The notes under the pieces: model-generated
The model's database searches: none
What the model saw: only the letters and a program-made list of their open reading frames with translations
Told to the model about the DNA's origin: nothing
Source of the DNA: Sphingobacteriaceae bacterium
Lineage (GTDB): Bacteria > Bacteroidota > Bacteroidia > B-17B0 > Aurantibacillaceae
Direction of reading: 5' to 3'
DNA length: 64,000 bases
Assembly (NCBI GenBank): GCA_016715905.1
Contig: JADJXI010000020.1
Coordinates: forward strand, 1 to 64,000
Shown: in pieces, positions 55,667 to 63,675 of the stretch
How the letters are laid out: every line of letters starts with the position of its first letter
How positions within the stretch are numbered: the first letter of the stretch is position 1
Translations under genes and position numbers: made by a program

Positions 55667-56305
55667 TTAACCTCCTGTTTTTTCAGTCATTAAATCCATT
55701 TCCGATTTTAAGATGTCAACTACAACATATTTACCAATGAGATTAATGTTTATTTCATCAATCACATCAATTACATTTTTATAGGTTGCTTTATCATCTG
55801 TTTTTATCAGTATGGTTGGCGCCTGTTTGTTGGCTTTTATTTCACGAACCATTCGTTTATAAGTGGTGTCGGCCATTTGTTTAGCTTTGAATTTTTCATC
55901 CAGTTTAGCAATTTCATCCGTGGCCCATTTATTTTTATCAGCCAGGTATTTATGCAAACTGCCTTGAGAAAAATCCAATTCGCTTAATGTGGTTTTTGCA
56001 CCCGTTTCGTTATCTACCGCTCTGAATTCACCCTCATAATAAAAAATCTTATCGTCTTTAGTTAAAAGTACGGTAATACCATTTTTAATTGCCGGTGGAG
56101 GCGGATCATTTGGGTTTGGTGGCACCGGAAAAGTAAGCTCCATTGATTTAGGCTTACTAAAGGTGGAGGTGAGTACGAAAAAGGTAAGTAATAAAAACGC
56201 AAGATCCACCATAGGCGTCATATCAATCCGCGTGGATTGTTTCTTGGCCCTTCGTTTACCGCCTTTTTTACCGCCGCCGCCGCCGTCTTCTGCTATTTCT
56301 GCCAT
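55667..56305 (-). CDS. exbD: ExbD biopolymer transport protein (second copy, long form)
   Basis: Opens with a Gly/Lys/Arg-rich cytoplasmic tail (EDGGGGGKKGGKRRAKKQS), then the ExbD signature RIDMTPMVDLAFLLLTFFVL with the proton-path Asp, and ends with TILIKTDDKATYKNVIDVID. At 212 residues it has about 60 extra residues compared with enterobacterial ExbD, mostly in the periplasmic middle. It forms the stator with ExbB for TonB. Located 2 bases upstream of tonB. Confidence 0.92.
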   Translation of the reverse strand: MAEIAEDGGGGGKKGGKRRAKKQSTRIDMTPMVDLAFLLLTFFVLTSTFSKPKSMELTFPVPPNPNDPPPPAIKNGITVLLTKDDKIFYYEGEFRAVDNETGAKTTLSELDFSQGSLHKYLADKNKWATDEIAKLDEKFKAKQMADTTYKRMVREIKANKQAPTILIKTDDKATYKNVIDVIDEININLIGKYVVVDILKSEMDLMTEKTGG

Positions 56306-56329
56306 TGTTTAATTTTTTAATTATTTATT

Positions 56330-56995
56330 TTACTCATTTGGATTTGCTTCCAAACTGGTAATTAAATTGAATTGATAAATTTTTAAATCGGTAAAAGCTT
56401 TTACCACATCCTTAACTAAAATGTATTTTGTTTTACTATCACATTTAATTGCGTATCGTGGTTTTTCAGCTTTAAATTCCTGATTACTTTCTTCCGCTTT
56501 GTTTTTCGCTTCATTATAAATTTTAACCGCCTCGGCTCCTCCTGCACTTATCCAATCCTTTAATTGTGGATTATTTAATGTGTCATTAGGAACACCTTTT
56601 TGGGGTTGAAATTTCATACGCTCATCTTCGCTGGCATCTATATATCTTGGTAAATCTTTGATATCTACTCCAAAACTTGGTAAACCACTGAATTTTTTAA
56701 TTTGTTCAGGAGTAAAGGAGATTTTATATTTATCAGCCATTTTCTGCAATGCATTCATTTTTGCTGCTGCATTACTGATTCCAAAAAAGGCACGTCCTTC
56801 CGGATCAATAGATACCATGATGTGATTATCGGGTAGTGTTACCGTTCCAATTGATGAAGGAGGGTCAACCACTACCGGTTCTGCCATGCGAAAACTCGCA
56901 GTGAGCATAAAAAACGTAACAAGCAAGAAGGCAAGGTCCACCATTGGCGTCATATCCAAACTTGGTGCTCCTCCTGAACTTCCTTTCTTTGACAT
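56330..56995 (-). CDS. exbD: ExbD biopolymer transport protein (first copy, long form)
   Basis: Paralogue of the next gene: SLDMTPMVDLAFLLVTFFML with the channel Asp, a long middle insertion (221 residues in total), and a C-terminal domain with RYAIKCDSKTKYILVKDVVK. It lacks the Gly-rich tail of its partner. Two differing ExbD copies beside one ExbB suggest a mixed stator, as known in Bacteroidota TonB clusters. Confidence 0.92.
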   Translation of the reverse strand: MSKKGSSGGAPSLDMTPMVDLAFLLVTFFMLTASFRMAEPVVVDPPSSIGTVTLPDNHIMVSIDPEGRAFFGISNAAAKMNALQKMADKYKISFTPEQIKKFSGLPSFGVDIKDLPRYIDASEDERMKFQPQKGVPNDTLNNPQLKDWISAGGAEAVKIYNEAKNKAEESNQEFKAEKPRYAIKCDSKTKYILVKDVVKAFTDLKIYQFNLITSLEANPNE

Positions 56996-57057
56996 AGTTT
57001 ACTGTTTTTAATTTAGATGATTGGTTTATTTAAATTCCATAAAATAATTTCAAAAAA

Positions 57058-57861
57058 TTATTTTCCGCTGGTTTGAAACTCCTGAATGATTGAAAATCCG
57101 GCTTCATCCATAGCATGGGTAATCTGATCTACTCTGTTACTGAACAAGTTATAGAAAATAATAGCACAGGCCGAAGTTAAGATACCAACCAATGTATTTA
57201 CAAGGGCCTCAGAAATACCCGTTGCTAATGCAGAAGTATCAGGTGCACCTGCATTTGCTAAGGCCGCAAACGCACGAATCATACCCACAACCGTTCCGAT
57301 TAGACCGGCAAGAGTTCCGATAGAGGCCATCGTTGAAATAACCACCATGTTTTTAGTTAACATCGGTAATTCTAATGCAGTAGCTTCTTCTAAAGCTTTA
57401 GAAATAGCATTTACCTTAGATTCTTTATCCATATTTGAATCATTCTCAACAAATTTGTATTTGGCTATACCTTCATGAATCACATTAGCTAAAGATCCTT
57501 TTTGCTTATCGCAAGCAGCCATTGCACCATCCAAATCATGATTTTTAACTAACTCTTTAATTGAACCAATAAACTTATCGGTTTTACCTGAGCCGGATGC
57601 TCTTTGTATGGTAATAAAACGCTCAATGGCAAATGTTAATACAGTTAACAAAAAGCCAATTAAAATAGGCACAATAAATCCACCTTTATACATTGTTCCT
57701 AAAATGTTATGCGGATGTCCTTTGTCCGGATCTCCACCTTCAAAGTTAGAAGGCGCACCCAAAATCATTTTAAAAATAAAAACGCCAATACAAATGCATA
57801 TTGCAATTGCCAGTGCCGATACCACCAATGGGAATCCTCCCGATGTTTTCTTGTTACTCAT
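57058..57861 (-). CDS. exbB: ExbB/TolQ/MotA-family proton channel protein
   Basis: 267 residues with three main helices: VVSALAIAICICIGVFIFKM, GGFIVPILIGFLLTVLTFAI followed by ERFITI, then the paired C-terminal helices with LTKNMVVISTMASIGTLAGL, IGTVVGMIRAFAAL (the TVxGM pore motif) and ISEALVNTLVGILTSACAII. It forms the pentameric proton channel that powers TonB through ExbD. First gene of the minus-strand exbB-exbD-exbD-tonB cluster; a possible -7 box lies at 57905-57912. Confidence 0.93.
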   Translation of the reverse strand: MSNKKTSGGFPLVVSALAIAICICIGVFIFKMILGAPSNFEGGDPDKGHPHNILGTMYKGGFIVPILIGFLLTVLTFAIERFITIQRASGSGKTDKFIGSIKELVKNHDLDGAMAACDKQKGSLANVIHEGIAKYKFVENDSNMDKESKVNAISKALEEATALELPMLTKNMVVISTMASIGTLAGLIGTVVGMIRAFAALANAGAPDTSALATGISEALVNTLVGILTSACAIIFYNLFSNRVDQITHAMDEAGFSIIQEFQTSGK

Positions 57862-57904
57862 AATTGTGTTATTTGTTTATTTGTTAATTTTAATTTACGA
57901 ATGC

Positions 57905-57912
57905 CAAACATA
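57905..57912 (-). promoter_or_regulatory. Putative -7 box of the exbB-exbD-exbD-tonB cluster
   Basis: TATGTTTG on the minus strand fits TAnnTTTG, 43 bases before the exbB ATG at 57861. No clear -33 TTTG element. Confidence 0.4.
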
Positions 57913-58067
57913 ATAAAATACTTTTGAAGAAAAAACCCCTTTGTGTTACTATTTTATTAGGTTTTATAACGTATTCATGCGGCAAATATTTTAAAAACCC
58001 CCGGATATTTAATCAATCAATTTATAACTGGTATCTTTTTTCGGATATTTGGTAAATTAAAGACCAA

Positions 58068-58403
58068 ATGAATCACGAAGAAATCCGCTTATATTGCCTA
58101 AGCTTACCTGAATCTGAAGAATCTTTTCCTTTTGATGCTGAAACACTGGTTTTTAAGCATAAAGGCAAAATTTTTGCTATTCTTTCTTTAGACGAAAATC
58201 CTCCGCGAATCAATTTGAAATGTAATCCGGCGTATGCGTTGGAATTACGTGAAAAATTCAATAATGTAGTACCGGGTTACCATATGAACAAAAAACACTG
58301 GAACACGGTAATTTGCTCCGGAGGGATTAATTTCCCGCTTCTCAAAAAATGGATAAACGACTCCTTTGCCTTAATTCAGGCGAAAACTCCAAAAAATAAA
58401 TAG
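58068..58403 (+). CDS. MmcQ/YjbR family DNA-binding-like protein
   Basis: 111 residues with the typical opening MNHEEIRLYCLSLPESEESF and PFDAETLVFKHKGKIFAIL, then INLKCNPAYALELREKF, VPGYHMNKKHWNTVIC and a C-terminal helix. This is the MmcQ/YjbR (CyaY-like fold) family, described as DNA-binding or double-wing proteins of unknown role. It stands alone between the divergent exb cluster and mqnC. Confidence 0.85.
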   Translation: MNHEEIRLYCLSLPESEESFPFDAETLVFKHKGKIFAILSLDENPPRINLKCNPAYALELREKFNNVVPGYHMNKKHWNTVICSGGINFPLLKKWINDSFALIQAKTPKNK

Positions 58404-58461
58404 TAAAACGGCTAAGCAATTTTTGTATGGCGATAATTATCAAAGTAAGCCATACAAATAG

Positions 58462-58469
58462 TAAATTTG
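58462..58469 (+). promoter_or_regulatory. Putative -7 box abutting the mqnC start
   Basis: TAAATTTG matches TAnnTTTG and ends only 4 bases before ATG 58474, which would place the transcript start at or next to the start codon. GGAGG overlaps the spacer but is too close to the ATG to serve as a normal ribosome-binding site. Confidence 0.4.
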
Positions 58470-58473
58470 GAGG

Positions 58474-59601
58474 ATGATAATAAATGATTTGTTGGAAAGA
58501 GCCTTGACGTTTGATTTTTTAAGCGCAGAAGAAGGGGTGTTCCTTTATGAACATGCTTCAACAAGTGAACTGATGTTTGTTGCGAATGAATTGCGCAAAA
58601 TTCAAAAAAATAATTCCAATAAGGTTACCTGGCAAATAGATAGAAATTTAAATACAACAAATGTTTGTATTGCAAATTGTAAGTTTTGTAATTTTTACCG
58701 AATTCCCGGTCACGCGGAGGCTTATATAACAAACATTGATACGTATAAAATTAAAATAGAAGAAACAATACGTTTTGGAGGCGATCAGTTACTCTTGCAG
58801 GGAGGGCACCACCCGGATTTAGGACTTGATTTTTACGTAAATCTTTTTAAACAAATCAAATCTTTATTTCCCAATATTAAATTACATGCGTTAGGACCAC
58901 CTGAGATAGCTCACATTACTAAATTAGAAAAAAGTACACATACTGAAGTTTTAATGGCACTTAAAAATGCCGGCTTGGATAGCTTGCCCGGCGCCGGCGC
59001 GGAAATATTAAATGACCGCGTAAGAAGATTAATTAGCAAAGGGAAATGCACAGGAAGAGAATGGCTGGAAGTGATGAAGGCTGCACATGTTTTGGATATA
59101 ACCACTAGTGCTACTATGATGTTTGGTCATGTAGAAACAATTTATGAAAGGTTTGAACATTTAGTTTGGATTAGAGAAGCGCAAGCCCTTAAGCCCAAAG
59201 AGTCTAAGGGATTTCTGGCATTTATTCCCTGGCCTTTTCAGGATGACGGAACTTTATTAAAGCGAATAAAAGGGATTCAAAATAATGTGACGGCTGATGA
59301 ATACATTCGAATGTTGGCACTTAGTCGCATTATGTTGCCTAACGTGATTAATATACAAGCGAGTTGGTTAACTGTTGGTAAAGAAACAGCACAAGCTTGC
59401 CTGCACGCAGGAGCTAATGATTTTGGAAGTATTATGATTGAGGAAAATGTGGTTAGCGCAGCGGGCGCTCCTCATCGTTTCACCTATAAAACCATTCAAA
59501 ACGCAATTCGCGAAGCCGGGTTTGAGCCGCAATTGCGCGATCAACAATATGAAGAAAGAACTTTGCCTGTCGAAATCGAAGAACAGGTTATTAATTATTA
59601 A
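58474..59601 (+). CDS. mqnC: Cyclic dehypoxanthine futalosine synthase (radical SAM)
   Basis: Radical SAM enzyme of the futalosine menaquinone pathway. The [4Fe-4S] motif is CIANCKFCNFYR (Cys65, Cys69, Cys72), preceded by the family opening TWQIDRNLNTTNVC. FGGDQLLLQGGHHPDLGLDF, the SAM-binding loop around SLPGAGAEIL, TTSATMMFGHVETI, GFLAFIPWPFQDDGT and NVINIQASWLTVGKETAQ are typical of MqnC rather than MqnE. Length 375 is normal. Its presence, with complex I in the same window, indicates menaquinone-based respiration. Confidence 0.93.
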   Translation: MIINDLLERALTFDFLSAEEGVFLYEHASTSELMFVANELRKIQKNNSNKVTWQIDRNLNTTNVCIANCKFCNFYRIPGHAEAYITNIDTYKIKIEETIRFGGDQLLLQGGHHPDLGLDFYVNLFKQIKSLFPNIKLHALGPPEIAHITKLEKSTHTEVLMALKNAGLDSLPGAGAEILNDRVRRLISKGKCTGREWLEVMKAAHVLDITTSATMMFGHVETIYERFEHLVWIREAQALKPKESKGFLAFIPWPFQDDGTLLKRIKGIQNNVTADEYIRMLALSRIMLPNVINIQASWLTVGKETAQACLHAGANDFGSIMIEENVVSAAGAPHRFTYKTIQNAIREAGFEPQLRDQQYEERTLPVEIEEQVINY

Positions 59602-59604
59602 GAT

Positions 59605-59997
59605 TTGACGGCGACAACTAAATACCTTCTTTTCGCCACTTTATTTCTGGCTTTTGTTGTTAAATGCAATTCACAAATATTAATGGTTGATACCCAAACC
59701 CAAAAATTTAAAAAAGAATTGCATCTGATTCAATCGGAAAAAATCACCAAGCATAAAAAAGGTTTGGCCAATGCCATGCTGAATTTTTATCAATCCAAAA
59801 TTTCACCTCTAATTGCAGCCGATTGCGTTTATGCACTTTCCTGTTCCCGATTTTCGCGCGAATCCATTCATAAACATGGTCTTATCATTGGAGTATTACA
59901 AACAGCCGACCGTTTGTCTCGTTGCTCTTTTCCTTGCGCCAAAGAAATCCCCGATTTCAAATTTGATGAGAACGGATTAGCAGAAGATAACCCATAA
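59605..59997 (+). CDS. YidD-like (DUF37) protein with an N-terminal signal peptide
   Basis: The C-terminal ~70 residues match YidD, the small membrane-protein insertion factor: MLNFYQSKISPLIAADCVYA, LSCSRFSRESIHKHGLIIGV and ADRLSRCSFPC correspond to the family's YQxxISPxxxxxCxxxPSCSxY...HG...R..RCxP. Unusually, the first 25 residues are a signal peptide (KYLLFATLFLAFVVKCNSQ) and about 35 linker residues precede the domain, which would place it outside the cytoplasm. The start is TTG 59605, 3 bases after mqnC. Two related membrane-protein genes follow. A role different from classical YidD is likely. Confidence 0.8.
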   Translation: MTATTKYLLFATLFLAFVVKCNSQILMVDTQTQKFKKELHLIQSEKITKHKKGLANAMLNFYQSKISPLIAADCVYALSCSRFSRESIHKHGLIIGVLQTADRLSRCSFPCAKEIPDFKFDENGLAEDNP

Positions 59998-60026
59998 AAT
60001 TGTAACCGACATGTAATCGGGAATTA

Positions 60027-60917
60027 ATGCCATCTAAAAAAACACAATTAAAATTATATAAGATCCAAACTGTTTATTTGGTCACATCATTTATTCTGTT
60101 TTTTGTAATGATTGGTAAGGCACAAATTTTTGATACTATATCATTGCAACAAAAGAAAAATTTTCTGTCAGAATTAATGGAACAGAAACAATTGGATGAT
60201 GTTATTTATTTGGCGAGAAAATTAAACAACCAAATCCAAAATGAAAGTTTATTTCTCTTACAGATTCAGTCTCAATTGTTGTTGCGAAAAGAAAAGGAAG
60301 CTTTAGTTGATTTACAAAATTTTAATATTATCGATAGTTCAGGTTTAGGGTGCACAAAAGTGATGTTAAAAAATCATGCTTATCTGATGCTCGGATTATA
60401 TGATTCAATAAATGAACCTAGTTGCATAAAACATTTGCAGCACAAAGAACAATGGAAAATTCAATTAATGGCCGCCATGTTATTTCAAAAAAAGTGGGAT
60501 GACTTCGACTTGTTATTTAATAATAGTAAATGCAGCGATCCCATTTGTTCGGTATCCGAATTCGCCTTATATATTCAAAAACAAAAATTGGCGCAACTTA
60601 AAACCAAAAAAAGATTTTTAGCCGGTTTGCTTTCGGCAATCATTCCGGGCACCGGAAAAATTTATGCCGGTAAACCTCGCGAAGCTTTTTATAGTTTTTT
60701 ACCGGTTGTTGCAAATTTTGCACAAGCAGCCGAAGGATATTATTATAAGAAATTAGACAGCCCACATCTTTACTTTTTCGGAACTGTTGGTACGGTGTTT
60801 TATGCCTCCAATATATATGGAAGCGCAAAAGCAGCAAAAAGAAAAAACGAAGAAATTAAAATCAGAAACAACAACAATATTGAATTTGAAATTTATAAAC
60901 TCATTAAATATTATTAA
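60027..60917 (+). CDS. Exported helical protein with C-terminal 'IPGTGKxYAGKP' membrane region
   Basis: 296 residues with a hydrophobic N-terminal segment (LVTSFILFFVMIGKAQ), a helical middle that could be degenerate TPRs (SLFLLQIQSQLLLRKEKEAL), and a C-terminal Gly-rich hydrophobic region: LLSAIIPGTGKIYAGKPREA, YSFLPVVANFAQAAEG, FFGTVGTVFYASNIYGSAKA. The element LPG(S/T)Gx(Y)YAGxxxxAxxSFxxN recurs in the next gene, so the two are paralogues. I do not know a function. It follows the YidD-like gene by about 30 bases. Confidence 0.7.
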   Translation: MPSKKTQLKLYKIQTVYLVTSFILFFVMIGKAQIFDTISLQQKKNFLSELMEQKQLDDVIYLARKLNNQIQNESLFLLQIQSQLLLRKEKEALVDLQNFNIIDSSGLGCTKVMLKNHAYLMLGLYDSINEPSCIKHLQHKEQWKIQLMAAMLFQKKWDDFDLLFNNSKCSDPICSVSEFALYIQKQKLAQLKTKKRFLAGLLSAIIPGTGKIYAGKPREAFYSFLPVVANFAQAAEGYYYKKLDSPHLYFFGTVGTVFYASNIYGSAKAAKRKNEEIKIRNNNNIEFEIYKLIKYY

Positions 60918-61701
60918 AATTCTGCTTATTTGCTTTGTCGCAAATATTAAAGCACAGGATGTGAAGATGCGCAGACTGGAACTTCAATATTTAGCTAATC
61001 AAAGTCTGAATAACTCGGAGAAGGATAGTTTGCAGTTATTGATAGCAGATGCATATATTAATGAAGGCAATTATCAAAGTGCATTTGCTTTAAACGATCG
61101 AATAGTAGAAAATCCGAATAATAGAGATGTGAAATTATTTATTGCCGGTAAAGCCGAATTTTTAAATGAAAATCATGAAGGCAGTTTGTCGTTTTTCAAT
61201 GCGCTCAACGAAGAAAAATTATTTAATAATTTTAAGAAAGAATTCAGATTACTAAAAATATTAAATCACAATCGACTACTTAATCAAAACGAAGTTTATT
61301 TACAATTAGTTAATGAATCTTTTACTTCGGGTATGGATACGGTTGGTTTAGCACAACGCGTTTTTTCCGTTAATAAACCTAAACTGATTAATGTCAGGAA
61401 AGTTTTAAGAAGGTCAAGCTTTTTGCCGGGATCAGGATTATATTACGCCGGCGAAAAAGGAAAAGCCTTCGGAAGTTTTTTTCTGAATGCAATATGCTTG
61501 GGCTATGCGGGTTATAGTATTTACACGCAGCATTATATCACATCTGCGTTTACCGGATTGGGTCAGTTTTTTAGATTTTACAATGGCGGCAAAAGAGCGG
61601 GTTTAAAAATATCAACAAAGAAAAACAGAGAAGCCTATTTACAATATATTATAGCCAGCGAAGAAAATATTCAGAAAATATATTTTGATATCAGTAAATA
61701 A
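60880..61701 (+). CDS. Paralogous exported protein with 'LPGSGxYYAGEKGKA' region
   Basis: I choose TTG 60880, which opens a signal peptide (NIIKILLICFVANIKAQ) and overlaps the previous gene by 38 bases; the frame is open further upstream but that part is the antiparallel-frame shadow of the previous C-terminus. A TPR-like helical middle (LQLLIADAYINEGNYQSAFA; FIAGKAEFLNENHEGSLSFF) is followed by RSSFLPGSGLYYAGEKGKAF, GSFFLNAICLGYAGYSIY and FTGLGQFFRFYNGGKRAGL, the same layout as the preceding protein. The pair plus the YidD-like gene looks like one functional unit. Function unknown. Confidence 0.7.
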   Translation: MNLKFINSLNIIKILLICFVANIKAQDVKMRRLELQYLANQSLNNSEKDSLQLLIADAYINEGNYQSAFALNDRIVENPNNRDVKLFIAGKAEFLNENHEGSLSFFNALNEEKLFNNFKKEFRLLKILNHNRLLNQNEVYLQLVNESFTSGMDTVGLAQRVFSVNKPKLINVRKVLRRSSFLPGSGLYYAGEKGKAFGSFFLNAICLGYAGYSIYTQHYITSAFTGLGQFFRFYNGGKRAGLKISTKKNREAYLQYIIASEENIQKIYFDISK

Positions 61702-61732
61702 ACCTATAGCTTTGGCGCAAAATTAACTTGTT

Positions 61733-62332
61733 ATGATTAAAAAAATCGCTTTATTTTCAGTTACCGTTTTATTATTAGCCTCATGCGCTAAAAGAATTGC
61801 ACCTCCTTATACTACAGTTGAAAAGTTGGTGAAAGTTGCTCCGGGTATGACTGCCTCTGATGTGTCAGGTACTTTGGGTATTCCTCCATATGAAATTTAT
61901 CACATGGCCGGAGATGGCAGCACGGTATTATTGTATAATTATAAACTTAAAAACAGAAAAAATACCGGATGCGGTGTTTTAGAGAAGTGGGGTATTGCTG
62001 ATCCTTTCTATTCAAAAGAAGAAAATTTAGCAGTAGGTAGTTCATATTATGAGAAAGAACAAAAGGTTTATGTTCTTTTTAATAACGGAAAAGTAAGTTC
62101 TTTAGTTACTGATGCGGGTCGTGAAGATTCTGAAGATTTATTGGTTCAAAATAATACCATACAGTTTATTGCTAAAACCGGACGTCATTCTTTTAACTAC
62201 TATAATTATGAGAAATTAGAATTAGGACAGTCTATTATTAAATTAGATCACAAAGGAAACTTCGCTAAAAAGTCAGGTGGATTTTTTGGTGGAAGCAAAA
62301 CTAAAAAAGGCTGCAACGTTTTTGGCGGTTAA
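61733..62332 (+). CDS. Lipoprotein of unknown function, 199 aa
   Basis: A clear lipoprotein signal, IALFSVTVLLLASC, with Cys at about residue 18. The next part, VKVAPGMTASDVSGTLGIPP, has the GMTxxxVxxxLGxP pattern of the SmpA/BamE-like fold, and the rest is beta-rich with Gly/Lys near the end (SGGFFGGSKTKKGCN). Anchored in the outer or inner membrane by lipid. About 30 bases after the preceding gene; likely same transcript. Confidence 0.75.
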   Translation: MIKKIALFSVTVLLLASCAKRIAPPYTTVEKLVKVAPGMTASDVSGTLGIPPYEIYHMAGDGSTVLLYNYKLKNRKNTGCGVLEKWGIADPFYSKEENLAVGSSYYEKEQKVYVLFNNGKVSSLVTDAGREDSEDLLVQNNTIQFIAKTGRHSFNYYNYEKLELGQSIIKLDHKGNFAKKSGGFFGGSKTKKGCNVFGG

Positions 62333-62368
62333 TTCAGTAATTAATTTTAATTTTTTATCCTGATTTTT

Positions 62369-63577
62369 TTGAAGAAAGCTAGTTTTATATTATTTGTATT
62401 TTTTCTTGCAACAACAAGTATTGCTCAAAGCAAAAAAGGTGGTAAAAATAACACCACGCCACCTGCTGAGCCTACTCCTGTTGTAAGTGAAAAAGAATTA
62501 AGCAAGATTCTTGCAAACAAATTTGAATTTACAGAAAGAGCTGCGTATTATGAATTATCAGATGCCCTTGCACACGCCGATCAGGTAACCACTTTAAAAT
62601 TAAATCGCTTAAATTTAACCGAGGTTCCCAAAGAAATTAATTCTTTCAAAAATTTAGTTGAGTTAGATCTTTCCGGAAATAATATTTCTAACGTTAACGG
62701 CAAACTTAGCGGCTTAAAAAATTTACAAGTCCTCAATTTGAGCGGAAACGCATTAACTGAAATACCATCCGATGTAAATTCACTTCCGTCATTAATTAGT
62801 TTAAATTTAAGCAGCAATAAAATTTCATCGGGTTCAATCAATTCCAATTCTATTGAAAGAATTTATTTAAACAATAATGATTTAACAAGCATACCTTCCG
62901 GTATAGAAAACCTGTCACAATTAAAAACTCTTTCTGTTCACTCCAATAAAATTACTCGCTTAGATGAAGATTTGTTGAAATTGAAAAAGTTGGAAGTTTT
63001 ATTGGTACAGTTCAACAAAATAGTGGATGAACCGAAAGCGTTTCAGCACAATGGAATTATTCATTATGTGTTTTATCCTCAATTGGTGGATGAACGTTAT
63101 CTATATAAAGCTTTATATGGCGGACCAGTAGCTTATGCTAAATCTGCATCAAGTGCAGGTGATGAATCGACAGAGAACACTGATTTTCTCGGCCTTGGAA
63201 GTTTTGGAGAACAAGTTGTAGATTACGATTACAATATTAAAACTCAAAGTGTAGGAAGCGGATTTAAAAGAGTAAAAGTTGGAAATCACTCCTTTAAACG
63301 TATTTCGAAAGTGAGAACTACGGGTGCAATTAAAGTTTTAGGCTGTTTTTTGCTACCACCCGCCGGACCGGTAGTTGTTGGATTACATTGGATTTCGTCG
63401 CCTAATCACAGGAATAATTTCCGATTATCTAAAATTCTCTATTTACAGGAAGATGCAAATAAACTAATTGACCAAGGACCTTCTAATGCCCGCGTTCAAA
63501 AAGTGAATAAAATAAACCACAGAATTGTTCGCGTTTATCGCAAATATCTAAAGGACAACAAATTGAAGTCCAACTAA
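62369..63577 (+). CDS. Secreted leucine-rich-repeat protein
   Basis: Start TTG 62369 gives a signal peptide (ASFILFVFFLATTSIAQ). Residues about 70-230 hold six to seven leucine-rich repeats of the LxxLxLxxNxLxxIP kind: LKLNRLNLTEVPKEINSFKN, LVELDLSGNNISNV, LQVLNLSGNALTEIPSDVNS, IERIYLNNNDLTSIPSGIEN, LKTLSVHSNKITRLDEDL. The C-terminal 170 residues are a separate domain with a Cys/Pro hydrophobic stretch (AIKVLGCFLLPPAGPVVVGL) and a basic tail (HRIVRVYRKYLKDN). Probably a surface or periplasmic protein-binding module. No partner known. Confidence 0.85.
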   Translation: MKKASFILFVFFLATTSIAQSKKGGKNNTTPPAEPTPVVSEKELSKILANKFEFTERAAYYELSDALAHADQVTTLKLNRLNLTEVPKEINSFKNLVELDLSGNNISNVNGKLSGLKNLQVLNLSGNALTEIPSDVNSLPSLISLNLSSNKISSGSINSNSIERIYLNNNDLTSIPSGIENLSQLKTLSVHSNKITRLDEDLLKLKKLEVLLVQFNKIVDEPKAFQHNGIIHYVFYPQLVDERYLYKALYGGPVAYAKSASSAGDESTENTDFLGLGSFGEQVVDYDYNIKTQSVGSGFKRVKVGNHSFKRISKVRTTGAIKVLGCFLLPPAGPVVVGLHWISSPNHRNNFRLSKILYLQEDANKLIDQGPSNARVQKVNKINHRIVRVYRKYLKDNKLKSN

Positions 63578-63675
63578 AATCCACTAAATTTTCTTAAATT
63601 TGTTTAACACCTCATTGGGAAGGGTTAAATTTGAATATCATGAAAATAGTTGGAAATTTTACTAAATATATTAAA

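Noticed and set aside
60787..60879. Upstream extension of the second LPGxG gene starting at 60787
   Set aside because: The extension lies in the C-terminal coding part of the preceding gene in another frame, and the signal peptide begins only at TTG 60880.
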